Positions 42,801 through 55,981 of a stretch of 64,000 bases of DNA are shown here, in pieces; position 1 is the first letter of the stretch, and each line of letters begins with the position of its first letter. A model generated the notes under the pieces. The model ran no database searches. It was not told the DNA's origin and saw only the letters and a list, made by a program, of their open reading frames with translations. The translations under genes were made by a program, and so were the position numbers. The stretch comes from Paramyrothecium sp. XJ0827 (Eukaryota > Ascomycota > Sordariomycetes > Hypocreales > Stachybotryaceae). Location: positions 2,666,001-2,730,000 of the forward strand of contig JAJFPB010000005.1 in assembly GCA_020881915.1 (NCBI GenBank). Reading direction: 5' to 3'.

Positions 42801-45557
42801 ATATCATGGGGCGATTGTAGAGCAGGCCATACAGGACAGCGAGTCTATCGTCGATACATACAAAGCGGCAGTCGACCTTGAGCATACGACATGCGGGCTT
42901 CAGCACCGTGTACCACAAATTGTTCTGGAGTGTGGGTCTTCCGCAGAACGCGTAAATGATGGCATTGAACCTCTGGGGCGTGGCAGACCGCGACTTTGGC
43001 TTTCCAGCACAGCCACAGCCACAGCCACAGTCGAACACCACCATCCCACGCCGCTTGAACTCACTCGTGCATAGAGTGATGCACCAAGCCGACGTTGTGT
43101 CAACCAAAAAGGTGGTCAGAAGTCTGCTTAGTTCTGACTTGGGCTGCACAAGCCGAGCCAAGAGTGGCCGAATGCCCAACCTAAAATCATCGCAACACGC
43201 AAGCACATGCGCATTTGCATCCTCCACTGGGATTGACTTTCGGCCCGACGTGCCTTGAACGAGAAGGAGAACACGAGCAAGTGAGCGAGCAAAAGAGAAG
43301 GGGAATTGAGATTACAGCACCGAACCCGAGTCACAAGTGCGGATAGTTTCTTGCTGGCCTGAGTACGTATGGATCGGCCTTTTGCCTCCCATCCTTCCTG
43401 ATTGCGGGCGTCGAAAGGCTCCGGAAGGATCCCTGCCCGCACCGCTTTTACAGTGCACATGAAGACCTGTACGGCTACGCAAGCCGACGATCCAACTCTC
43501 GAGGAACCTAAGTTATTTCCCCTCAACACAGAACCTTGGCACGTCCCGCCGCTTCAGGTGGACGCAGGTAGCGCGGAGTTAAAGGATGGTGGTCGGTAAG
43601 GTAAAACAAAACCCCAGCGTCGCCGGTGCCATGGAAATGGGACACGCATGGACCATGAAGTAAAAACGGGATGCGCTGCCCTGGCGAGCCTGGACCTTAA
43701 CTTTGGCGTCACGGCCTCACGTCGCTTTGCCTTTTCGTCCTCCCGACAGAGGGCCATGGTACCTGCGTGCAGCGCAAAAGGACCCGGCTGCAAGGAAGCA
43801 AAAGACGGGGAGCTCTTCAACACGGCAAATGATCGACAGTGGAACTGGTCTCGATCGGGGTACTTGCTTGCCTCTTTGGGAATGTACCGCGGATGCGGCC
43901 GTCATTAGCACTGGCTGGTTGCCCATCGGATCAGCAACGACCCCCCATCCATCTGCGTGGGCTTTCTCTTTTCGGCCTCGACTTAGATATTGGTGGGGTT
44001 GGAGGAAGGATGGTTAGGCTGGACGGCGAGGGTGACTGACGCCCGAATTGGATGCGCACAGGACGCATGTTGAGCTGAGGCTTGGTGGTTGGCTGCGACG
44101 TTCGCATTCATTTGTTTTGATCTTATCGCATTTCGGGAATAGCGCTCTTCCCTTTCCCCCCCTTCTTCTTCTTTTGTTCTCTTCGCAGTGACATCGTAGG
44201 GGTCGTCAACCTTGCCGCCTTGAGGGTCCTTTTCCACATTCCAGTCACCTTCGGCGAACCGCATACCCGTCGTATGGAAAAAAAACCTTACGTTACCGGC
44301 TTGCTGGTCCACGTTTCCCGGAACCCGGGTCTCGAGACCCCGCCATCGAGCTGGAACAATTGGGCCCAAAGGGAAAAAGCGGACTAGGTGGCTTTGAGTT
44401 TGCCTTCCCGCAGCCCCCGGGAGAGGAAACCTTGCTTCGGCAGCTGGAATGGTGGCGTTGGGCGGCTTCGCTTCTGGTTAGGAAAAAGGGGGGGGGTTTT
44501 CCCAAACAACAATTCAGCGCTTGATGGCTTCAAGATGTCAGCAAACCCCAGGCGTCCCGCGCCAAATCTGCTTGTCGCCCTCGACCACAGTTAGCGCCGA
44601 GCATGAATGGCACGACGTAACGTTCGGTTTTTAGGGGACCAAGTGTCATCTGTTCCGCCTAGAAGGGTCTGGGCCTCGACCTTTGACGGCGCATAGCTCA
44701 CCGGCATCCCCAGGTCTTCCACGAGCAATTCAACGCTTTTCAGCCCTGGGCGCCACGACCCAACTGACCTACTCTGGAGCACCCATCCAGTGGCTGTCCT
44801 CAATCAGGCAAGCACCACGCTCAACACTGGCGACTAGCCGGAGCTTGTTCCCCGTTGTCGACCAAGATCAACGTCATCTCCACTCGCTGGGTTTCAAGGG
44901 CGCTAATCACCGTCACCTAAACCACATATGCTAATCACGTCACGTTCGTTCTCTGGGAAAAGGTATACCACATGCTTTCAAACTTCTCTATTTTGCTATT
45001 GGCTGATCCGTACGCTGCCTGTCGGGGCTTGTTTGCTGGTTGTTGCCCCATCATCATCCGTCATGTACAACCCATCCTTCGTGTAGTCCAATTCAGTACC
45101 TCAAACCACTTGTGATGCCTCCGTAACCGGTTCAATTGTGTTGCTCTTGCTCATACACGGGCCCTGATGATTCCGCTCTCCCCAATTGCCGTACGCCTTT
45201 GCGACCAGAATGGTGACGTTCCAAATTACATTAAACCGTGTCAGACCCGCCATGATTCCTCACCTCCGCGGAAACCTTTCTCAAGAAGATGAGCCAAAGT
45301 AATAAAATAAAAAAAAGAAGAAAAGACATAGATCAACGCTTTTGATCGCCAGTTTTGATTGAAATGAGAAAACATAATGTTGCTTATGTTACAGGGCATA
45401 ACTGCCGAGTGGAAATTCGCTATGAAATGCAGGATATGACAGCTACCGTGTAGAGTAGGCCGCTTCGTTGGCAACGCTAGCATATTTGAAATGACAAAAT
45501 GAACGATGGAGTTATGTGAACTGTCGAATGCTCTTTAAGAACAAGTTGCTTCCTATT
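42801..45557. other. Intergenic upstream of SLD3 and downstream of the homeobox gene
   Basis: 2.76 kb. A minus-strand open frame of 149 codons overlaps the SLD3 start (42778-43227), but it has a GTG-type beginning, a Cys-Gly repeat from (CACAGC)n and no family likeness. A (CCACAG)n run lies at about 43010-43030. Nothing else looks genic. Confidence 0.55.
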
Positions 45558-47366
45558 TTAGGAAAAGTTGGATGCAGTCATGTTCATGAACTGAACCCGC
45601 TGCGAGTTTTGGCCAGGAGAGGACTTGGCCGAAGAGGATACTTCAGACCAATTGTATTCAGCATTTCCCCCACTGTATCCGAAGTACGCAGGGCCCATGT
45701 GAGGCGCGTACAGCGGAGTTTCTGGCTGACTTGTACAATCTTGAGTGAGGTAGCTAGGCACCGCTGTCGACATATCCGGAATTTCAAACTCTCCGGGGAA
45801 GCGCCCCAAACCTGGCGTGGCCAGGGGCTCGTCAGGCATGGAGGAGTCGTAGGCGGCGTTGAGGCTGAAGAATTGGTCCATGATGCCAGGCGTGGTAGGC
45901 GGAGTTCGCAATGTAGGGTCCTGGACGACCATGCTGGAGAACGGCGACTTATCGTCAAGTGAAAAGGTTCCGGATGCAAGTGCTTCATCTACGGAGAGGT
46001 GTTGTGCAACAACGGGGGTGTTTGGTGTCGGTGGCGCGATGGACCCCTTTGTCAAGTTCATGTTCGGGGGCCGGTTTAGTTGCAGAAGACCCTCTGCTTT
46101 GCGCTCGCTGAAGGGACTGCGAGGTGTTCCTGAGCATGGTTTGGCGATGCGCCCCATACCATTCACAGATGCAACACGGCGCATCGTATTACCGAATTGT
46201 CCGCGTTTGGACAGATCAACTGCTGTCTTCGGAATGTTGTAGGAGTAGCTACGTGAGCCATTAATGGACAGGGGCGGTGGTCGGCGGTTGCGTCTCGACG
46301 CAATATCAATGGCGGGAGGGGTCTTGAGGTGCATAGCAGGGCTAATTTCTGACTCGGAAAAATCGTGGCCCTGCTCATGAGGTCCTTGGAGATGTGGGGT
46401 TTCCCGCAACAGTGAGCCTTCAAGGAAGGTCTGCTCACTGGCGAAAGATTGAGACGAGAACGAGGAAGCAAGTGTCTCAGTATCGTTCCCAACGAGTGGC
46501 TGGTAGGTGTCTAACAGATACTCAGAACACTTGGCTTGCATGTGATCAAGTGAATCGAAGGACTGCAGAGAAACATCTGAGGCCTGCACGGGAGATGTGC
46601 TGGCGAGGTAAGCGCCAATCTGGCTGCCACTGTTGCTAGAGTGCTCCTCAAGCTTCGGCGAAAGGCAATCGCTGTCAGATGCGCCCAAGTCATCTGTAAG
46701 AGGATCAGAGGCGGAGATCTGAGACGTAGTGCTATCGTGTTCATCGGCTGTGCCGGGACCGACTTCGCTGTAGGTGTCGGAGTTTGAGTTGTGTGGGGAG
46801 GGCTCGGAAGAGATGTTTGCTAGGCGTGATTGTTTGCGTGGCTCGGGAAATGGTGCACTTGAAGCAACCGAGTCACGATGAACGTCCTCTCCAGATTCGT
46901 TGCCGGATGATGCGTCCGTCTTCTCCTTCTCCATTCTTTGCCTTGCTTCGTAGGCCCGGATGTTGTTCTCCTTCTTCTCTCGAGCACGTCTGTTCTGAAA
47001 CCAATTCTAGTGTCTAGTTAGCATCTTGGGGGACGCGTTTGCAAGGAGGTGTTGAGTTACGTTGATGCGGGCATTATCGACCCTCATTGACTCTGCGAGA
47101 GCCTTCTTAGTACTGCTGTTTGGTTTGTGGTTCTTTTGGAATTCGGCCTCGAGGATCTCTACTTCCTCCTTCGACAAGCGAGGTTTTGACTCAGTAGTCC
47201 TGGACATTTGATGATGATGAACCAGATGTTGTTGGTGGGATTGGTAGGCGGCTTCAATGGAGTCGGCGAGGTATGTCGGGTAGGTCTGCACCTGGTTGTA
47301 CCCAGAAAAGGGATCAAGCCCAGAGTAGGTCCATGCTGGCCATTGCGACTGTGTAAAGGACTCCAT
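45558..47366 (-). CDS. Homeobox transcription factor
   Basis: Exons 47366-47061 and 47006-45558 give 584 residues. A single typical 60-residue homeodomain lies near the N-terminus, from about residue 61: KPRLSKEEVEILEAEFQKNH, KPNSSTKKALAESMRVDNAR, then IN joined by splicing to NWFQNRRAREKKE. Helix 3 has the invariant W104, F105, N107 and R109. The 54-nt intron (GTAACT...GACACTAG) lies between the two Asn codons of INNWF. The remaining 450 residues are Ser/Pro/Thr-rich and disordered, with SP/TP motifs (SPFSERKAEG, APPTPNTP, TPPTTPGIMDQFFSLNA) and the acidic or hydrophobic patches of an activation region. By arrangement it resembles the filamentous-fungus homeobox regulators of conidiation and development, but I cannot tell which orthologue. 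Its 5' side faces a 15-kb region without genes. Confidence 0.94.
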
Positions 47367-50300
47367 CTGTCTTTACACCGTATGGAGTGCAATGCAGATT
47401 ATTGTAGACGAGAGTAAGACAATTCCAATGGGTCAAAGTTATTAATGGTTGTCCAAGGTAAGCCCGGAATTCGAGATAATGAGCGGCTCAAGAGCGAGTG
47501 TACATAAGTAATGAGTGAAAGAAGTGCGAAGGAGGTCAAGCCTAGTGATGGGGCCTTCCAGAAACGAATGGCGGTGTTGAAGAGCGAATTGGTCGACAAA
47601 AGTCTGATTTGTACCAGTGATGGGGAGAGTTGATTCTTCTTAATAACCCAAAGACCTTGGATCCGGTCGCCTATCTGGAGATGTTGGTTCCACAAGAAGG
47701 GAGTGGATGTCGAGTAGATGGTCAGATGTATTGGAAGGAAGCGAGGAAGGGTACAGGAAGGTGAGACAAATAGTCACTAAAGTCTGCCCTCAAGAACGTG
47801 GTTCACAGAGGGGATGATCGTCCTAATAAGAGTAGGAAACAATCGGAAAGCAAAGGGACAGGGAAACGAGGGACGAGTTGACTGGAGGGCGTCGGAGGTA
47901 GATGAAGGGTTGGAGGGACGAGGGGAGACGGGATTTGCAGCACAGTCCCTCTGGGTCTGGCTGCTTGACAGGGAAAGGGCCTGACGGGATTGCCCAGCGC
48001 CTCGACCCGTCATTGTGGTCTGTGAGAGGCGTGTGGGTTCACCATGCAGACCGGGGTGACGGAAGCGCAGCTAGACCAGACCCCTGGGCCTTGTGCGAGG
48101 GGATCATGGCTGGTTACCTCGCCTTGTGTGCCTACCTTAGCCTGCAGCCTCAAGCCGGTGGGTACATCCAGGTCTCCGCAGCCCAGGTACCTCAGGTCGA
48201 TGAGATAACTTCGGGGTGTGGAGCATCGGAGATCGTGGTGCGATGGGCGTAAGGTGCCCAGGCGGGAAGACTGGTGCTCCTCTTCCTACTTTCCCCAAAT
48301 TGGCCACCAGGTCGGATCCAGAGGCCATTTGGGGGATAGACTCTCTTGATGATTCAGGCGGCTGTGTGTCTTCATTCTGTTGCCAGAGCAATTCAGTTTG
48401 CACGAGAGCGAGAAACTGTGCAGCCTCCCTTTGACCCTGCTGCAGTTTTTTTACCCGCTGGCTTCTTGGTCACGCCCAGAACCCATTAGGTCACAGGCGG
48501 CCGGTAGGCAATGGGCAGCCTAAGGGCAGTGGCGGCCAAGCGGAGCGAAGCGGCAGCGCAAGGACGAAGCCAGTGGAGGGTGTGCTGGATGCAGCCTAGC
48601 GGAGGGTGGTGGGTGGCGGCGCCAGGTCCATTAGCCGTAGGGTCATGTCGCCGTGGAGTTCCCTGGGCGAAATGGGTCCGTCCACTCCCTCGTGGAAGGG
48701 CGGAGGATATCCGTACATAGCACCATCCCACCGCACCGACCGCGGCAGGATGAAGACGGTCCCTGTCCGTACGTACAGGAGATGTCGGGACGAGTGAGAA
48801 AGAGTGGGCGATCAAGCGAGAGTACGGACGCCCTGGGGAAAATGGGAGGAAGAGGGCAGGGCTGGAATGCTAGTTCGTCCGGGTTATGACCACGATGACC
48901 TCAGGGGTCTCTCTTGGTGTTCCCGATCCCCAGCGTCGCGCACAGTTGCCGTACAGTACAACCAAGGGACGGACAGCGAGTGAAGGCTGCCCATGAGTGG
49001 AGTGCGACAAAGCAACTGCAGGGGCGGCGAAAGGGGAAAAGCGACAAAGCATCCGCGAGGGCGCGAAGAACAACGGAACGTGGGAGGGATGCTGCTCAGG
49101 TAAGTGTGAGGTAAGGCGAGGTACGTACCTTGCCTGGCATTCACTTGGGTGGGGGGTGAGGTCTTGAGGTCTTGCCTTTGCGCTGGGGGTTTGCAGTGGA
49201 GGACACATGGGTGGGGCCATGGAACCGAAGCGGCGGGCATGGGTACGGCCAGCTGAGGTACACCACAGTCTGCAGTGCTTCTCGAGGCCTCTGGGCACCC
49301 TGCGTAGCCGGTACTGGATCCGCTTGTATGCGAGCCAGGCCACTCGGCCTCGCTGGATGGGGGCATGTGAGGTCTGGCAGACAGACGCAAGGCCAGCGAG
49401 AGTGCCTCCCGCGCCTGGAGGTACTGTACGTGCAATGCTTTACTTACCCCATTCGTCCAAGCTTCATGGCCCACTCACCCTCTCCTAGCCTTCACCCCAA
49501 GCAGAATTGTGCCCCTGTAAGCTGCTGCTTGACCCCCTTCTTCTCGGACTTTTACTTGCGTCCGGTGTGCTGCACGTCGTGCGTACCTCATGTCGAGGCA
49601 GCTGATTGCGGATTGGTTACATGGGGGAGGTGCTCGACAAACAACAGAGGACGATACAGATGCACGGAGCGTTGCGTGAAGACTACCATGACCAAAGCTT
49701 CGTTATTCTTCCATTGCTCAGCGCCCTGGCCCTGAGGTAAAGATGTGCATTCAAAATGTGGCCCGAGCCGGTTGCAAATCGTTTAGTGGAACGCCCTACT
49801 TGCTGATCCCGTCTCGGTTGACTCTTGACGTACGTGTTGTGGTCACTCCTGCTTGTAGGGTGCTGCGGCACTGGAATCGCCAGAACGCACTCTATTTTTG
49901 CACAGTAGCCCATCTCCTTCTTCTCGCCCGTGATGCTTTCCGGGGCTCCACTTGTTCACGTCACCCATGAACCCCCTGTGAAGTGGAGGCCAAGCGACAA
50001 ACGAGATGAGCTTGGAGGGGGGACGTCGAACAGGCGATAGATAGCGAGGGAGAGGGGCGGGGGAGGCAAGTCGAGAGAGTAGCATGCAGAAAAACTTACA
50101 GCGTGGAACAGAGACAAGGGTTTCGACAGCAGAGTGAGTCGCTTTGTGTTCGAGAACCGAGACCACGTAGGTGGTGAAGAACCGCGCCCTCGAGTACTCA
50201 AGCTAAAACACACCGTCGAAGCGCTGTTCATTCATCTATCTATCTATCCACCCATCCTAAGTTACGGCGCTTGGCAGCAGCAAACGTGAATGGAAATCCT

Positions 50301-53300
50301 CGCCAAACTTCCAGTGGATAGGACTTACATAACTGGACCGCCGACCTTGACGCCCTCAAAAAAGCTCGGGGTCTGCGCCATCTCAGTCGTCCCTAGCACC
50401 CCGGCTCTCCCTGCACATGAATGGCACATGGCCCTCGTGGGAAAATGGCCCGGTCAGACTGGGGTCCCTGGTTACTGGATGGCTCCCCGGTTGCAACCAG
50501 GGAGGTTCACAGGCCCGCATCTTCACCTACCAGAGTGCGTCTCACTGAGCCCTGAGAAGGGCCGGCCTCCACACAACTTCCATGCTGTAGATGCACCGAA
50601 TGGCGTGACCTAACGATGCCTCCACCGTACGGATGTGTACCCTGTTGGCGCAGCTTCCTCTTGAGGACGAGGGATCTCAGGCGCACTGGGCACCAGCCAA
50701 GGCGATTCTAACGGGTCCCCAAGCACGAGCCCTGCTGATTTTGAGGTAGCCACTCCGTAACGGACGTTGGCATGACTAGGAGCAGCCAGTAAATACTGTC
50801 ACGGTGGGAGGAATTGTTGAGCTGCTTAACAATCTCTTGATTGGTGTCTTTATGTTTTGTTTCAATTTCCCCCCTATCTTGTTGTGTATGGGGAAATCGT
50901 ATTCTGTCTTGTCTTTGCGGATGATGCGGAGGTGTGCATCAGTTTCCAGAGCAAAGGTAGCCGCATCGGAAGTTGCTCTTGGCTGTAAGCACCTGAACGA
51001 GAAACGCTTTGGTGGTGGTGTCAGTCCACACTTAGAAACAAGGCACTGCTCGATGCAATCAAACATGCAAACTTTGGTTCTCAGCTACGCAGGCTGCAGA
51101 CGTTTGCTAGCACCCTACTACATGCTACATGCACAGTAAGCGAGCAGAATGGTGGCGAGATGTCCAAATGGGTGTCAAGCACTTCCGTATCGCGCTCCTG
51201 ACGGAAGCCCAGCACGGCTGCCCACCCCTTCCTGCCGCTCCTGCTCCTCCTGCTCAGATAACATTCCCGTCCCTTCAATACAGATAGGGTAGTAGGGTTG
51301 GCAGACCAGACCGAGGCAAGTACCTATAGAGTACGTCCCCTCCCTTTCCCCCTCTCTCTGGTCTCACTCGACTGGACGGGATGCTATCCGGCAACCTTTT
51401 CCTCCTCTCCCAATACTTTGCAGGGTGCTCTGGACCGTTTGCTACTTTCTCGTGCTCTTCCATACCTTAAGGTAAGAACTGCAATGCTTCCCATGATGCT
51501 TAAGCGAGCCGTTTGTCCACCTATCAAGTGCCGTTTGCATAGTTCTTGGTTGACGGGGCATCAACACACCCTTTACGTGTGCCTTTCAGCCGTTCTTTGG
51601 TTCTCGATGCCGCGTGGGACAACCGATGCTGCCAATGGGCACCGCGGGTTCACTGCATTGTGATGCGCTAGCTGACGGGTGCGAATCTCCCGAACTTCGC
51701 TTGGTTGTATTCCTTGCCGCTGTGACGCATTGCTAAAATACGGTTGACAAGGGCACAGAGTAGTATGCCGTGCGCCAACGCCGAACCTGCCGTACCACCT
51801 AAGGGAATTCTCCGCCTCCAATCTACCTTTGGTCCCGTAGGGTCACCACACCACATCTAGACTACGGCATCTCTCTGTAATGGCACCGATGCTGTTCCTT
51901 TGGCAGGCACCTTTCTGAACAGTGCATGGAATATTCCAACAAAGTCCTCTAGCGTGAGGGACGAACATACCACAGCAACTTCACGATCTCAACGTTACAC
52001 TACTGCTACTGCACTAGGACTGTCAACAGTTCCTTCGTTTCGAATTGCTCTGGAATGCTTGCTTCGGGGCTTGCCCCGCAGACTCATGGGATGCATGTCT
52101 TCGTGAGTACCTGAACTACCTTGCTGCCGTTCGTCAGCCCGCGTGCTCAAAATCCTTGCTTGGCAAGGAGGGTCTCATCCTAATCGTTGCATCGTCGCCC
52201 CTGGCGCCCTGCACACCGTCTTTGTCGTCGGGGTGCTAGAGCCACCTGCAGCGTCAAAGACGGGGAAAGCTCTCGCCTCCATGTCGACGCTCATGTCCCC
52301 GAAAGCAGAACAGGAGGGTGTGACGAATTCCCAATCCGTACTAAGGCACGGTTCCGTACACGCTGATGGTAGCAATTGTCCAATTTTGCGCAGGTGTGTT
52401 GGCGTGTACGGTTCTCTACAAAACGGGCCTCCTCTCGGCGTCTCCGTCTCCTGGTGCCCCATCGCCCAGTAATATCGCGACCTCCCCAGGCCACCCAGCT
52501 GGTTCCACCTGAACCACGCAGTCGATTCCCCATCGAGCTGCTCTGCGCTGCTTCATCCAATCACACTACATCACAGCCTCGACCTGGACAAGCCTATCAT
52601 CCCAATCGAGGAACAGCACCTTTCCCGCTTGTGGTATCCGACGCCGAGTCAAGCACGATTGATTGGCTCCAACGATAGACAAGGGTTTTTGCAGGACATC
52701 ATTTGGGACGTAGTGTCCAAATTCGGCGGTGTGTCTCCCTTTTGAGTGGGTGTAAATATTCGAGAATTTGGCAGATGAGATTTGAGATTTGATCGCACAA
52801 ACTCTTGAAGTCTCCTCAGCCCACCAAGAGGACTCAGAAGAGCAACACCCCTGGAGTCGTGTCAAGCAACGGGCGTCAACAGAATTAGACCAACTAAAGC
52901 GCTCGCTCTGACTTTATAGCCTGTTGTAGGCTTCTAAGACAAGAGACCAGACAGTGTGTTGCTGGTCATCTTCCCACTGAAGACCATTTGGTGGAATGGC
53001 AATAAACATCCAAAGGGCAAACCCACGCCCAAAGCAATGCAGGACATGGGATCGCTATTCGCATCCAGGATGACGAACGGACCGACCCCGACTAGATAAG
53101 TGGGTTCGCCTGTGGTCCGGAATCGCCTGCACAACGACCGGCAGTATCAGAAGACAATAGAACCACTCTGGACCTGCATTGGATAACGCAATCTGGACCG
53201 CGCACAGGTCGATATGAGAACGGTCAAGCTACCTAATGCGTCACTTCCTCCGCTACACCACCCCACGTGGCAGGACGTTGTCCGTCATCGAAAGACCGGA

Positions 53301-55300
53301 ATACTGGTGCACGATGATGATGCCTGGAACTGCCTGCAGGAGAGGGGACTTGCCTTGGTTACCTCGAGGATCCCGTGCCCAATTGGACAAGTGTTGCGAA
53401 GCATGTTCTCTCTTGTTTGAGCCAGGGTGTACAACACGTAGTATCTGCATGTTTAACCGCCTCTTCTCCTGTCGAAGTCATGAAAAAGTTGGCAAGTCTA
53501 TTGCTTTTTCTAGTCGTGTGAGGAGCCACGAGGCTGCTTGTATACAAAGCGTTCAAGAATGAGCATACAGCACAGCCCCTGAGGTTTCTAATTCCTGGAG
53601 CGCGAAGGGGACATTTGCTGGATAGGCAGCAATTCCGGGTTAGCCCGTATCAAATTGTGCAGTCCCTTGGGCGCCTGTGTTGGTAAATGCATCCTCGTCA
53701 TTGCCATGTGGAGACGCATCTGACCGGCGCCTGCGCATGGCAAGACTTAGCAGGTTCTGGCTGGCTGATGACCACGATACAACGTTCCGGGCTCTAACTT
53801 ACGCAGTGCCTTGTCCTGATGGCGACGTGGCTTGCAGAAAAGGATGCTCTGGCACCAAAGTCTTCCAGGGCTGAGAACTCGGCACCTGCCAAGTTCTTCC
53901 TCGTCGCGAGGCATGGCAAGGAGATCAAATGGCCACATGCGGATCCAGGAGTCTGGTCGTACTAATCACATAGAGCCGGTGGCCTTGGTGTGCACAACCT
54001 CGCAAGAGTATGCCGTTCCGAAACAAGTCTGGGATGACAATATGTTAGGCAGGGAAGGGACAAAAGAGGAGCTCAGCCAATGCCAGTGTCATTGAGCATC
54101 AGCCAGGTCATTCCCGTGGCGCGGCGTGTGGATCCCAATCCCAGTGGAAGAGAACGAACTTCTCGAATTGATAAGTCTGTGTCGATGTTTATCCAGCACC
54201 ACGACAATTGCCGTAGTAGTCTCACAGCAACATGCATTGTGTGTTAAGCGTTGGGACCGGAAACAGGCTTGGGGAGGATGAATGTGCATGCACATTGGAG
54301 ACTGTCGGCGTTCTAGCACCGTTAGGACGGCGGTGCTGAAAAGGAGTCTACGAGGTTAATCCCTGAGCATCTGCATGCGGTAATCGCCATCCAGCCTAGG
54401 CATGGATTGGCTTACTGGATTTCCAGCTCCGTTTGAAAATACTGTGCAAGATTTTCCGGAGACGCTAGGTCCCGAGCGACGGTCATGGCAGATCTCGTAG
54501 ATCAGCCTAAGCGTGCAAAGAGGCCCCTGTGATCCGTGGCCGAAACAATGCAAGGATCGACTTTTTTACGTCTTGCGTCACCAGACCTAGAAGAGTCCCA
54601 AAGACAGTTCCTGCTCGGAGCCGATAAGACGCAATGGTGACCGGGCTGGTTGCCTAGTTCGGGGCAGAGAAGCCAGCAGCACGGTAAGACAACCAAGGCG
54701 CTAAGCTAGAGGGACTCTCTCTCTTCTCGTTTAGTGAGCCAGAAGGGCAGGGGTGAGGAGCGCGCGGAGTGAATCGGTGACGATGAAAGCATTGATACAC
54801 TTCCGTTAGTCCTGTAGGAGCCACCCAGTTGAGAATTGCGTGTTCGCCACTGTTCAGCGGAGCAACACTGTATTGGCGATGGCGGTGGCCTCAGAGCCTG
54901 TTGAAAGTAATGGGACGACAAGAGGCGAGGTATGCTCCACCTCGGGTCGTGTTTTGATGCTGGATACTAGCAGGCGGCTTGGGTTTTCGTCGCGTGCCGC
55001 CAGACCAAAAGTGGGAACTCCCTACGTCGGACTCGGCAGCGCGATCTGTCCGTAAAGACAAATGGGCACAAAGTAGAGGCCGTATGATGGATGATAGCGG
55101 GATGTTCCAGATCTAGACACCGGCTCGAGCCCTGAGATTGAGACTGGGCAGCACGGGAGGGCTTTTGGGCGAGAAGCTAGCATTGAAGTGTGGTTGAGGC
55201 ATATTCGGAAATTTTGCGGTCGATCATTCTGGGGAGATCTTAGTGCCAATTGGGTGGGGAAAATTGCCGACAACACCAACACCAAGCGAGCTGGCGAAGC
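47367..55300. other. Gene-poor interval, first half (upstream of homeobox gene)
   Basis: No recognisable gene in about 8 kb. Every open frame is under 200 codons, frames overlap on both strands, and none shows domains, sensible composition or splice-linked partners. Present: AGGTA/TACCT clusters (49105-49135), an (ATCT)3 run at 50232-50247, and pyrimidine/purine patches. The part nearest 47367 must hold the homeobox promoter and leader; 47400-48050 on the minus strand is pyrimidine-rich, compatible with a long 5' UTR. Confidence 0.6.
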
Positions 55301-55933
55301 GACTTGGTCACGGGCCTCGTCCATGTACTTCTTGCGACGCCTCACGTCAACCCGCCCACGCAATGGTAAACTTTAGCAGAAAAGGGTTGGTTTGAGCCAT
55401 GAAAAACCCTGAGGAGTCCGCAAGCTTGCGCGGACGGTTTCACCACCATTGAACGGTTCTGTACCGCCTTTGGCAGGCATTTGTCAGTTCACGGCGGCGC
55501 CGTTTACTGTTCGATGGCTTAGAGGGGTCTAGACTCGAACCTAGAGCCACGAGGCAGGAAATGCTTACCGCCTCACCTTGAGCAGAGTTGGACTGAACAT
55601 GGGGCCGCCGCACCATGAGGCGAGAACACAAGTTCGGGAAGAGTGGAATAAGGTACCTTACCCCGAGGAGAGCAAGAAGCAAAAGTCTAAGCTCTCCCGG
55701 CATCGTGACCGAACCATTTGTCGGTTCTCGATCATGGGCGGCTAAGGTTGTTACGCGTGGGACGAGGGAGGCGCTGGGCTTGGCCGTCCGAGGCAGCCAA
55801 AAGATGCTTCAACGCTACAGCCGACTCTCACGCCCCAGATAGGCAATCCGAAACTTAAGCTACCCTCCATGTCCATCCCGATGTGGAAGCATGGCAAGAC
55901 CAACCACGACCCAATCTGCGAGGCAGGCATCCA

Positions 55934-55935
<2 letters not shown>

Positions 55936-55980
<45 letters not shown>
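55936..55980. repeat. T45 homopolymer
   Basis: Forty-five consecutive T bases, by far the longest homopolymer in the window. Read on the minus strand it is an A45 run that could be the tail of a retroposed RNA, but I found no convincing flanking target-site duplication by eye. Confidence 0.9.

Positions 55981-55981
<1 letters not shown>

Noticed and set aside
42778..43227. 149-codon minus-strand frame overlapping the SLD3 start
   Set aside because: Begins without a clear ATG, has a Cys-Gly run from a hexanucleotide repeat, and looks like SLD3 leader sequence.
48870..49735. Open frames of 157-196 codons on both strands
   Set aside because: They overlap one another in several phases, have skewed composition and no splice-linked partners; expected by chance at this GC content.
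55470..55600. tRNA-like GGTTCGAGTC T-loop on the minus strand
   Set aside because: Neither a 7-bp acceptor stem nor a proper anticodon arm can be drawn around it; at most a degraded tRNA-derived remnant.
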